14,048 nt of DNA from an uncultured Lachnospiraceae bacterium (GTDB lineage Bacteria > Bacillota > Clostridia > Lachnospirales > Lachnospiraceae). Below the pieces are notes generated by a model. It worked only from the letters and a program-made list of their open reading frames with translations, was not told the origin of the DNA and made no database searches. Of this stretch, positions 6,801 to 12,359 are shown piece by piece (the stretch's first letter is position 1; every line of letters starts with the position of its first letter). The stretch is from the NCBI GenBank assembly GCA_902782715.1, contig CACZOG010000054.1, positions 1 to 14,048 of the forward strand. Reading direction: 5' to 3'. Made by a program: the position numbers and the translations under genes.

Positions 6801-9208
6801 TCTTCTGCCACAGGCTCTTCTGTTTCAACAGGTTCTTCTGCAACAGGAGCCTCCTCGTAAACGGGCTCTGCAACCGGTTCTGCTTCATAAACAGGTTCTT
6901 CAAATATCGGCTCTTCTGCAGGTGCAGCTTCATAAACAGGCTCTTCCGGTACAGGCTCTGCAACCGGTTCTGCTTCATAAACAGGTTCTTCCGATACGGG
7001 CTCTTCTACAGGCACAGTTTCTTCATATGCAGGCTCGGAAACAGGTTCGGAAACATATAAGGGTTCTTCATATACAGGTTCCGTTACCGTTTCGACTGCT
7101 GTTTCAGCTAAAACTGCGGCTGCAGTTTCAACAGAAGGAGCAATGACGGTTGCTTCTGCAACAGGTTCAGCAACTGCTTCAACTGCAGGTGCAGCAACAC
7201 TTTCAACTGCAGGTTCTGCGGCTTCATAAACAGGAACAGGTTCGGGAATGTTCTCTGCAACAGGAGCCTTAGGTGCTGTACGTACTGAAGGAACAGGCAT
7301 TCCGGGTCTGGGAACTTTAACGGACGCAACGTTCTTTGATACGTATTCAGCCGTAGGCGAATAACCCGGAGTTTTCAAAACCTTGCTCTGGGTATCGTTA
7401 TCTATCTCATTATTAACTTCAGCTACGGGAACATTCTCTTCTTCCGAAATAGGGATCGTTCTTTCAGGTCTTGCTGCGATAACAACGGAATTATCAAGGA
7501 ATACAGGTTCAGCATTGGGAACCGCTTTCTTGATAGGTGTCATCATCGGACGACGCATTCTTCTGGGCGGAACATATTCGGCCTCTTCTTTATTCTCCGA
7601 ATTGATCTGCTTCTGAATGGGTCTTGCATTTCCTCTGTATTCACCCTCACCCGAAAGAAGTGCGGAATTGTAAGATTTGTCGTCCGCATCATCTTCTTTG
7701 TCGTTAACATTCCAGATATTGTCTTTGGTTCTTACATATCCGAGAATATTTTTAACGGCTTCGAAAGAAGTCTTCATGGATTCATCGATATTGCTGAATC
7801 TGTGCTGACCGTTTCTTCCTACGCAGTAAAGATTATCAAATCTGTTAAGGAAATTCTTGATAAGTTCAAGATTCTCGATACCTTCATAATATGCAGGGAA
7901 AGCCTTGCTGTATTTAACTTTGTTAAATCCGACAATGCTGTTCTCCGTTCTTATGATACCGAGTTTCATAAGATCGCTCTCTACAGTCTTCTGCCAGTCA
8001 CGATTATTCATCGACCAGTAGTAATCACCCTCATTACAGTAATAATTGAGTCCGAGATAATAATGGTCGTTGTTTCTTACCATATAAGGCGAGAAGTTAT
8101 TGTATACCTGGATTCTGGAAACTTTAACATTAAGATTGTTGATATAGATAAAAGAATCCGGAATTATATTGTCGAGTGTTTTGTACTCGTCGGAATCATT
8201 CTTCCATACCATGTCGGTAAGTTCAACAAGAACACTTACAAGACCTCTGTAGGAAAGAGTCTCCGCAACGAGCTTGACATTGTAATCAACATTATCCATT
8301 CCCATGATTAGATCTCTGATGGGCATGGAAGAAATAAGGTAATCACATCTTACAACGAACTCATCGCCGTCAGCCGAACACTTAACGCTCGTGATGCGAT
8401 TCTGATTTGTTGTGATCGATGTTACCTTGCAGTTCTTATGGATGCTTCCGCCCATCTCGATAAAACGATCCGCAGCGGTCTCCCACATCTGATATGCGCC
8501 GTATTTGGGATAATAATATCTTGCAGCCGAAGTAGCGTTTGCTTTCTCGTAATCTTTTACGTTCTTCTCCATTGTTACACAGGGAGCGATCGTATTCTTT
8601 TCGGAAATGGCACCCCATTCGTTGCCCATCTGAGAAGGCTTCTTGCCCCATACTTTTTCAAGGTATTCTTCAAGGAACATGCTGTAAAGCTGTTTGCCGA
8701 TACGCTTGATGTAGTAATCTTCGAGTGAATTCTCTTTATGCTTGAATACGTTTCCGCCGATCTGGGAAAAGCCTGATTTTATGGAAGTGGCAAAACCGAT
8801 ATTCTTAACGTTCTCTTTATTGAATCTGATAGGGGTTTCATAGAATTTGGTATCTTTGTAAAAACGTGTGATCCTTTCTCGCGACAAAAGAACATCCTCA
8901 ATCTCGGAAGGATCGGGACCGCCGTTTGATATCTTGCAATATCTGTCCAGTATTAAATCGTCTTTTGACGGAACTCCCTGAGAAGGAAGAATTGAATTCC
9001 AGAATCTTTTGACAGCAGCATTGTTGGAAATAAACATATGACCGCCTGCATCCAAAACATTTTCCTCGTTTTCATGTCTCGCACAAAGACCGCCGACTAC
9101 AGAAGATTCCTCAACTATAGTGACTTCATACTCGGAAGATTTGGATAATAAATCGTAACCCGCGGTAAGTCCCGCAGGTCCGGCACCGATGATTATAACT
9201 TTTTTCAT
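3899..9208 (-). CDS. Giant fusion: FAD-dependent (protoporphyrinogen oxidase/UDP-galactopyranose mutase-like) oxidoreductase with a long acidic repeat tail
   Basis: The 1769-residue product has an N-terminal flavoenzyme of about 490 residues. It shows the dinucleotide fold VIIIGAGPAGLTAG (GxGxxG at 8-13), an acidic strand end with VGGLC at 38-42, DAGGHMF at 53-59, EEYLEKVWG at 180-188, MWETAADRF at 241-249 and the FAD-contacting C-terminal motif GRNGQHRFSNIDESM at 464-478. This matches the COG1232-like amine-oxidase superfamily often found in glycan clusters; the substrate is unknown. From about 495 the chain is low-complexity: a P/V/E/A block (651-803), charged segments with recurring short motifs, an E-rich block (1101-1335), an eight-residue tandem repeat (1543-1582) and a Lys/Arg-rich end (1715-1769). 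I see no Cys after residue 462, no signal peptide and no membrane segment. An AAAGGGG site lies 10 bases before the ATG. It follows the DUF1836 gene by 42 bases and is probably in one operon with it. Confidence 0.9.
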   Translation of the reverse strand: MKKVIIIGAGPAGLTAGYDLLSKSSEYEVTIVEESSVVGGLCARHENEENVLDAGGHMFISNNAAVKRFWNSILPSQGVPSKDDLILDRYCKISNGGPDPSEIEDVLLSRERITRFYKDTKFYETPIRFNKENVKNIGFATSIKSGFSQIGGNVFKHKENSLEDYYIKRIGKQLYSMFLEEYLEKVWGKKPSQMGNEWGAISEKNTIAPCVTMEKNVKDYEKANATSAARYYYPKYGAYQMWETAADRFIEMGGSIHKNCKVTSITTNQNRITSVKCSADGDEFVVRCDYLISSMPIRDLIMGMDNVDYNVKLVAETLSYRGLVSVLVELTDMVWKNDSDEYKTLDNIIPDSFIYINNLNVKVSRIQVYNNFSPYMVRNNDHYYLGLNYYCNEGDYYWSMNNRDWQKTVESDLMKLGIIRTENSIVGFNKVKYSKAFPAYYEGIENLELIKNFLNRFDNLYCVGRNGQHRFSNIDESMKTSFEAVKNILGYVRTKDNIWNVNDKEDDADDKSYNSALLSGEGEYRGNARPIQKQINSENKEEAEYVPPRRMRRPMMTPIKKAVPNAEPVFLDNSVVIAARPERTIPISEEENVPVAEVNNEIDNDTQSKVLKTPGYSPTAEYVSKNVASVKVPRPGMPVPSVRTAPKAPVAENIPEPVPVYEAAEPAVESVAAPAVEAVAEPVAEATVIAPSVETAAAVLAETAVETVTEPVYEEPLYVSEPVSEPAYEETVPVEEPVSEEPVYEAEPVAEPVPEEPVYEAAPAEEPIFEEPVYEAEPVAEPVYEEAPVAEEPVETEEPVAEEPDYASMSQDDLFAAEEEKKNAETVQETIALSVDYEAVSKADANRVEKVMEDSISQKEANEIISPKTAFSRKSLGSIGNEERYKAEEKTHVEAKPFAFATVSSFKGLDKDSPDYVSVENVITKEKIHENSDDDSPVSFSKATTFNEGIDERIANPHEKLIDSSAEEGAEVIQFVKASKFKEEAPAKTYSDRSEFVHEQEDEFSPEKLDKESNIKNVFKSAFKKIADSVPFVSKEPEPEGEAAVQETEAPKKTVFRVSEDPVFESIEEPRVPKPTAPAGESSEKTIFKIVEDPVSEEVNTESATVEEPVFEEVKEESAAVEEPVFETVENEPEELTAEAIEEPVFEEVKEEYAAAEEPVYETSEEPEYETSEETVLEEAEESVSEEITEESAAVEEPVYETVEEPEYVTAKETVLEETEETVSEEITEEYAAAEEPSFESYEEPAAKEEIPANEEAEESQSMKIANSYDYIYTQAPVEEESVTAETEEAVEENTASEAETYEEYAEPETAYAQEEKYEEYSVEEPVYETYEQADEVIAEAEPEKETPSQTSDVYDDYDELERGYDEFVKAETPVSQAVEETPVSESVQEEDDSLSSIDEQAASRAIVKGGSNRYHDFSSIQKSEESERISRSGSVSNDLYGDNFAVSSIGKKGVMDHMLDDLDGGKEYESTRRPAGGIIKSESPYFNHETKENEKRTESGSFKIIKESGTHFDFSSREQTLINLKNNISYHHDGDDASQRQEEINRTVSEETSRIVPEETKGIVYEETKRIAPEENNRIVREERPVLKQEPERRSQTLDIPILSKVVSVSTPEPVEDVSSNETEKPVERKIQSINPSPEKTTPVVKQDYLKKEIDTSIVFKNARVIKTTKITRGLDEVPEVKKKEEKRDKIFSDKEKVIAVIRNGEVIPVEEDKPKAKKPRKSTKKKKAESEEDMVQPPISVMLDAKEAAEMTEPLESPAKRKRGVTL
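4463..4582 (-). repeat. Five tandem 24-bp units in the giant gene (residues 1543-1582)
   Basis: The units encode EEINRTVS, EETSRIVP, EETKGIVY, EETKRIAP and EENNRIVR, giving the consensus E-E-[TN]-x-R-I-V-x. Spacing is a constant eight residues with no gaps. Confidence 0.85.
5204..5908 (-). repeat. Repeat block 2 in the giant protein: E-rich units with a 39-residue higher-order period (about residues 1101-1335)
   Basis: Two consecutive 39-residue units, residues 1151-1189 and 1190-1228 (DNA 5525-5758), share the order AAxEEPVYET, EEPEYxT, ETVLEE, SEEIT. A third unit is cut short after EEYAAAEEP. A 24-bp tandem duplication encoding YETSEEPE/YETSEE is visible near 5687-5729. Confidence 0.8.
6800..7258 (-). 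repeat. Repeat block 1 in the giant protein: E-P-V-Y-E / A-E-P-V-A units (residues 651-803)
   Basis: The encoded segment is built from irregular units such as EEPVYEAEPVAEP and VSEEPVYEA. The DNA contains an exact 38-bp direct repeat at 6864-6901 and 6954-6991, spaced by 90 bp (30 codons), which preserves the reading frame. Eight E-P-x-Y sites fall here. Confidence 0.85.
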
Positions 9209-9250
9209 ACCGGAGTAACCCCTTTACAACAATTTTTTACCTTAATCGAT

Positions 9251-9883
9251 CTATTTGTTTCTTATCTCGTCAATCATCTGCTCGATAAGCATTTTCTTTA
9301 TAAATACATCATAGCTCATGAGACTTATCATCATGAAAAGTCTCAGATAATCCCCGTCTTCTCCCTCAATATCGCCAAACGTTTCGCCGCTGGCTTTGTA
9401 TATATCCATAATGTTCTCACGAAGATGATCCATTCTCTCTTCGCCGACATTTAAAATCTTATCATACAGATCGTCATATTTAACAGCACCTTCACCGTTG
9501 AAATACTTATCGGTAATAGGCTCCAAAAGAGTTCTTACATCGTTAATGGAAAGAAAATTCTTGAAGTAAAATATGAAGATCAGAGTTTCCATATGTTCTT
9601 TGGAATATTTCTTTTTTACAGGCGGAGGAAGCAGATCGTTCTTGGCGTAATTGTTGATCATCGTCTTGGTGATTATCCTCTCATCGCCATCCTCCGAATT
9701 TCTTCTGGTGTAGTTTAATTTTTCATCGAGAAAAGAAAGAACCTGATCCATGTAAAGGTCGATATTGGGGATGTCTGCACTCTTGATATTGAGTATCGCA
9801 TCCATATCTCCCAGGATGGAATTAAGCACCTCGTCAAAAGACCTGTGAACCTTTTCTTCTTCCCCTTTTTTCTTCGTGCCCAT
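9251..9883 (-). CDS. DUF1836 family protein with a MerR-like DNA-binding domain
   Basis: The 210-residue protein carries the DUF1836 core: ITKTMINNYAKNDLLPPP (71-88), then KKKYSKEHMETL and FLSINDVRTLL (110-120). This pattern resembles the MerR winged helix-turn-helix (a Tyr-x-x-x-x-LLPPP wing, then R/K-Y-S and a final helix). The C-terminal half is helical and acidic with no recognised ligand site, and there is no transmembrane segment. Members occur in Firmicutes and are presumed regulators; their targets are unknown to me. Its gene begins next to a perfect 17-nt palindrome at its own promoter, which suggests autoregulation. Only 42 bases separate it from the giant FAD-tail gene, so it is probably the first gene of that operon. 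The ribosome site is weak (AGG, four bases before the ATG), and translation may be low. Confidence 0.85.
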   Translation of the reverse strand: MGTKKKGEEEKVHRSFDEVLNSILGDMDAILNIKSADIPNIDLYMDQVLSFLDEKLNYTRRNSEDGDERIITKTMINNYAKNDLLPPPVKKKYSKEHMETLIFIFYFKNFLSINDVRTLLEPITDKYFNGEGAVKYDDLYDKILNVGEERMDHLRENIMDIYKASGETFGDIEGEDGDYLRLFMMISLMSYDVFIKKMLIEQMIDEIRNK

Positions 9884-9892
9884 ATAACCTAC

Positions 9893-9909
9893 CGATTTAC
9901 TGTAAATCG
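9893..9909. promoter_or_regulatory. Perfect palindrome, candidate operator for the DUF1836-FAD operon
   Basis: CGATTTAC-T-GTAAATCG forms two 8-bp arms around one central base. It covers the predicted transcription start and ends ten bases before the DUF1836 ATG. It lacks a T-tract, so it reads as an operator and not as a terminator. Confidence 0.65.
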
Positions 9910-9913
9910 TCTA

Positions 9914-9941
9914 TTTATCGCATATTGATACCTATTGTCAA
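9914..9941 (-). promoter_or_regulatory. Promoter for the DUF1836-FAD operon
   Basis: On the minus strand TTGACA (9936-9941) is followed by 16 bases and then GATAAA (9914-9919), preceded by TGC, which makes an extended -10. The start would fall inside the 9893-9909 palindrome. Confidence 0.65.
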
Positions 9942-10059
9942 TTATAATAATAAAAGAAATAAAAGTAAAGAAAATCAATACAAATAAATGACAAATAAGC
10001 ACGAAACAAAAAGGAATATTTGTATACAAGGATTCAGACACATTATATTGATTTTACGA
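9942..10059. other. Central part of the divergent DUF1836/yerC intergenic region
   Basis: This very AT-rich stretch lies between the two divergent promoters in the 271-base gap (9884-10154). It shows no ORF with a ribosome site, no RNA gene and no strong hairpin. It may hold upstream promoter or regulator contacts. Confidence 0.5.
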
Positions 10060-10088
10060 TTGAATATATTGATTTCTTGTGATATACT
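10060..10088 (+). promoter_or_regulatory. Promoter for yerC
   Basis: TTGAAT (10060-10065), a 17-base spacer and TATACT (10083-10088), with TGA just before the -10 (extended -10 type). The leader of about 60 bases contains the 10112-10143 tandem repeat. Confidence 0.7.
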
Positions 10089-10111
10089 TTACTAAATTCA
10101 CTTTAAAAATG

Positions 10112-10143
10112 TAAAGTTTTAAAGTTTTTAAGTGTTAAAGTTT
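10112..10143 (+). repeat. Four tandem 8-bp units in the yerC leader
   Basis: The units are TAAAGTTT, TAAAGTTT, TTAAGTGT and TAAAGTTT, with no gaps, ending directly at the GGAGGTG ribosome site. Just upstream, ACTTTA (10100-10105) and TAAAGT (10112-10117) form an inverted pair, so unit copies can also pair with it. Confidence 0.75.
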
Positions 10144-10154
10144 GGAGGTGTCTT

Positions 10155-10451
10155 ATGAACCCTAAGTTGAAAACAGAAGCAATGGACTCATTATTCGATG
10201 CGATTCTCTGCCTTGAAAGCAAAGAAGACTGCTATACATTTTTTGAAGATCTTTGTACAATAAACGAACTGCTCTCACTCTCTCAGCGTTTTGAAGTTGC
10301 AACAATGTTGAGAGATAAGAAAACATACATGGAAATCGTAGAAAAAACAGGCGCATCCACCGCAACCATAAGCAGGGTTAACCGCTCTCTTAACTACGGA
10401 TGCGACGGATACGAAACCATTTTTAACAGACTTGCAGAAAAAAAGAAATAA
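10155..10451 (+). CDS. yerC: YerC/YecD family TrpR-like transcriptional regulator
   Basis: The 98-residue product begins MNPKLKTEAMDSLFDAI and has ELLSLSQRFEVATMLRDKKTY, the TrpR-superfamily helices. The helix-turn-helix follows at about 56-78 (YMEIVEKTGASTATISRVNR), then the family C-terminus SLNYGCDGYE. TrpR uses this fold to bind tryptophan and operator DNA; for YerC homologues the effector is not established, so tryptophan control should not be assumed. The start is supported by GGAGGTG four bases before the ATG and by an upstream promoter. The gene is alone on its strand and divergent from the DUF1836 operon. It ends exactly one base before the stop of the convergent M23-like gene, so the two transcripts must overlap unless they end inside coding sequence. 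Confidence 0.9.
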   Translation: MNPKLKTEAMDSLFDAILCLESKEDCYTFFEDLCTINELLSLSQRFEVATMLRDKKTYMEIVEKTGASTATISRVNRSLNYGCDGYETIFNRLAEKKK

Positions 10452-11153
10452 TTAACCTGATATTTCTATCATGTCAAAAGGATTGATATAGGTGTTCTCG
10501 TATAAAATATGATATGCGAGAACGCCTTTATTTTTTGAAACTTCGTAGATCATCTGACCTTTAAGGACTTCGTCGCCCTGGTTAACCTTGGGTTCTTCAT
10601 CGTAACGATAAAAAGTCGTATAACCGTTCTGATGATCGATCTTAACGATAAATCCGTAGAGATCGTCTTCTCCCACATATGATACGATACCATTTCCCGA
10701 AGCGATTATTTTAGAATCTTTGGCAACCGAGATCTCAAGTGTATACGGATTCATTAAAGAGCTTTCAAAAGATCCGTTTGAATCTTCTGCGCCATTGACT
10801 TCATAGATCATCTTGTTGTTTTCTACGGATTCGGGATCCGTAATGATCTCAGCCCGTCCGCTTACCGGGATTCCGACAGGATTTTTCTTTGCTTCTTCTA
10901 TGGATTTGTTTTCGTTTTCTATTGATACATGCTCCGCTAAAAGAGCCACTTTCTGCTGAAGATTCGTTATCTCTGTTTCATATTCTTTGTTCTGTGTCGC
11001 AGTCGTATCTTTTAACTCTGAAAAGTCTCCGGATATCCTTACGACAGCCACTACCAAAACGATGTTTACAGCCAGAAAAAGAAGGGTCAGCATAAGCAGC
11101 CAGTACATTATCAAACTGCCCTTTTTAGCGTTGTTATCGTTGTCTTTACTCAT
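10452..11153 (-). CDS. Membrane-anchored, catalytically degenerate M23 (LytM/peptidase) domain protein
   Basis: The 233-residue protein has a short lysine-containing N-terminus, one membrane segment at about 13-39 (LIMYWLLMLTLLFLAVNIVL), a coiled coil at about 43-80 and a C-terminal M23 fold from about 93. The fold is recognisable from GNGIVSYVG, YGFIVKIDHQNGYTTFY, VNQGDEVLKGQMIYEV and YINPF. The zinc ligands are missing: the usual HxxxD stretch reads PYTLE, and the HLHFE motif near the end reads HILYE (second His lost). The domain probably sits outside the membrane and, like other degenerate LytM proteins (EnvC/NlpD type), may bind or activate a peptidoglycan hydrolase; this role is inferred. 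AAGGA precedes the ATG. It is convergent with yerC and divergent from the cold-shock gene. Confidence 0.82.
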   Translation of the reverse strand: MSKDNDNNAKKGSLIMYWLLMLTLLFLAVNIVLVVAVVRISGDFSELKDTTATQNKEYETEITNLQQKVALLAEHVSIENENKSIEEAKKNPVGIPVSGRAEIITDPESVENNKMIYEVNGAEDSNGSFESSLMNPYTLEISVAKDSKIIASGNGIVSYVGEDDLYGFIVKIDHQNGYTTFYRYDEEPKVNQGDEVLKGQMIYEVSKNKGVLAYHILYENTYINPFDMIEISG

Positions 11154-11174
11154 ATCAAAATCCTTATAAATTTC

Positions 11175-11203
11175 TTTACATTCAATTTTTATTATGATAT
11201 TCT
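11175..11203 (+). promoter_or_regulatory. Promoter for the cold-shock gene
   Basis: TTTACA (11175-11180), 17 bases, then TATTCT (11198-11203), with TGA directly before the -10. The predicted start is near 11210, at the foot of a small hairpin, GTTGC-GTGT-GCAAC (11210-11223), that would cap the mRNA. Confidence 0.65.
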
Positions 11204-11222
11204 ATTTGTGTTGCGTGTGCAA
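11194..11222 (-). promoter_or_regulatory. Possible promoter for the M23-like gene
   Basis: On the minus strand TTGCAC (11217-11222), 17 bases, then TATCAT (11194-11199). The -35 is poor and the -10 is five of six. It overlaps the plus-strand cold-shock promoter. Confidence 0.4.
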
Positions 11223-11250
11223 CTTAATTTTTTACGGAGGTATACCAAGC

Positions 11251-11448
11251 ATGAAAGGTACAGTTAAGTGGTTTAACAACCAGAAGGGTTACGGATTTAT
11301 TTCTGACGAGTCCGGAAAAGACATCTTTGTTCACTACTCAGGAATCGTTTCCGAAGGTTTCAAGACCCTTGAAGAAGGTGCTGCCGTTGAATTCGAAGTA
11401 ATCGAAGGCGATAAGGGCGTTCAGGCAGTAAATGTAACCAAGTTATAA
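11251..11448 (+). CDS. Cold-shock protein (CspA family RNA chaperone)
   Basis: The 65-residue single cold-shock domain starts MKGTVKWFNNQKGYGFI. It contains RNP1 (KGYGFI, 12-17) and RNP2 (DIFVHY, 24-29), and ends GVQAVNVTKL, as in the CspA/CspB family. The protein binds single-stranded RNA and DNA and prevents secondary structure, which helps translation at low temperature and generally. The start is chosen because it gives the canonical N-terminus and has CGGAGG ten bases upstream; an in-frame upstream ATG at 11194 lies in the promoter. The leader is only about 40 bases, much shorter than the E. coli cspA leader. An intrinsic terminator lies about 80 bases downstream. The particular Csp paralogue cannot be told from sequence, so no symbol is given. 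Confidence 0.95.
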   Translation: MKGTVKWFNNQKGYGFISDESGKDIFVHYSGIVSEGFKTLEEGAAVEFEVIEGDKGVQAVNVTKL

Positions 11449-11474
11449 TTAGTCGTTTTATAAATGTGCCTTAA

Positions 11475-11490
11475 TATATTGATCAATATA
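11475..11490. repeat. 16-bp perfect palindrome in the cold-shock 3' region
   Basis: TATATTGATCAATATA lies between the cold-shock stop codon and the terminator. There is no T-tract after it, so it is not a terminator itself. It could be a weak hairpin in the 3' untranslated region. Confidence 0.5.
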
Positions 11491-11529
11491 GAAAGCAGTT
11501 TAGAAGTAGATTAAAGTTTAACGAGATTC

Positions 11530-11560
11530 AAAAAGGACCTAAATTTTAGGTCCTTTTCTT
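11530..11560. terminator. Bidirectional intrinsic terminator between the cold-shock gene and hisA
   Basis: The arms AAAAGGACCTAAA (11531-11543) and TTTAGGTCCTTTT (11545-11557) form a near-perfect hairpin. T-runs follow on the plus strand (TTTTCTTTT) and on the minus strand (TTTTTG). It ends the cold-shock transcript from the left and the hisA transcript from the right. Confidence 0.85.
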
Positions 11561-11570
11561 TTATGCTTTT

Positions 11571-12344
11571 TTATTCGGAATACTTCTTTGCTATTTCAAT
11601 AAAATCAAGTTTTCCGCCGAAAATATCAAGTGCAGAACCGATCGTAAAATCAAGTTTTCCCAAAGAAGCTTTACCAATCGCTTCAATATCTTCCATGGAT
11701 CTGATCCCCCCGGCATACGTAACGGGACCGCCTTCATATTTGGATAATTCGGCTATTATCTCAAGTTCAGGTCCGTTCTGTTTGCCTTCAACATCAACGG
11801 CATGGATAAGATATTCATCGCAATACTCTTCGAGTTCTTTTAAAAGAGAAGAATCCATCACTGTTTCGGTAACTGTCTGCCATCTGTCGGTGGTAACGAA
11901 ATACTTATCTGAGACCTTTTTGCACGAAAGATCGAATACGACCTTCTCTTTACCGACAGCTTCGCGAAGTTTGTTCATTCTCTCAAAAGACAGCTTTCCG
12001 TTTTCAAAAAGGTAACTCGTAACGATAACATGCGAAGCACCTGCTTTGATAAATTCAAATGCATTTTCATCATTTATCCCGCCTCCGATCTGAAGAGATC
12101 CCGGGAATGTCTTAAAGGCTTTAAACGCTTCTGCTTTCGATGCTTCGTACTCATCGGTTCCTGCCTTATTAAGGATGATGGCGTGGCCGCCTTTTAAGTT
12201 ATAATCCTTGTAAAGATTCGCAAAATAAGCAGAATCCTTGTCAGAAACAAAGTTCTCCAAAGGATTCGAAGAATCGGACAAACTCGATCCGACGATCTGT
12301 TTTACCCTACCGTTATGAATATCTATACAAGGTCTGAATTTCAT
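11571..12344 (-). CDS. hisA: HisA, eukaryotic (HIS6) type: phosphoribosylformimino-AICAR ribotide isomerase
   Basis: The 257-residue (beta/alpha)8-barrel protein catalyses the Amadori-type isomerisation of ProFAR to PRFAR in histidine synthesis. It follows the yeast HIS6 pattern closely: CIDIHNGRVKQIVG at 6-19 with catalytic Asp8, AYFANLYKD, LQIGGGIND, VIVTSYLF, FDLSCKK with candidate second catalytic Asp138, RWQTVT, YLIHAVDVEG, and TIGSALDIFGG near the end. Ordinary bacterial HisA lacks the KQIVG, VTSYLF and LDIFGG forms. The RNA has ACGGAG about eight bases before the ATG. It lies 15 bases after dapB on the same strand, in a lysine cluster, with no other his gene visible. I recall this type from few bacteria (Fibrobacter succinogenes was noted as a presumed transfer); acquisition by transfer is inference. 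Confidence 0.9.
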   Translation of the reverse strand: MKFRPCIDIHNGRVKQIVGSSLSDSSNPLENFVSDKDSAYFANLYKDYNLKGGHAIILNKAGTDEYEASKAEAFKAFKTFPGSLQIGGGINDENAFEFIKAGASHVIVTSYLFENGKLSFERMNKLREAVGKEKVVFDLSCKKVSDKYFVTTDRWQTVTETVMDSSLLKELEEYCDEYLIHAVDVEGKQNGPELEIIAELSKYEGGPVTYAGGIRSMEDIEAIGKASLGKLDFTIGSALDIFGGKLDFIEIAKKYSE

Positions 12345-12359
12345 ATCATTCTCCGTTAA

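Noticed and set aside
5222..7072. The giant protein as a secreted EPIYA effector or surface adhesin
   Set aside because: It begins with a cytosolic dinucleotide-binding fold and has no signal peptide, LPxTG motif or membrane span. The E-P-x-Y sites alone do not support export.
6673..7146. Long plus-strand open frames opposite the giant gene (also 5155-5488 and 5643-6074)
   Set aside because: They are reverse readings of the GAA/CCT-rich repeats, giving Q/L/H-rich or S/T/G-rich strings without ribosome sites or recognisable domains.
11563..12015. 150-residue plus-strand open frame opposite hisA
   Set aside because: It starts inside the terminator region, has no ribosome site and is a serine-rich shadow of hisA.
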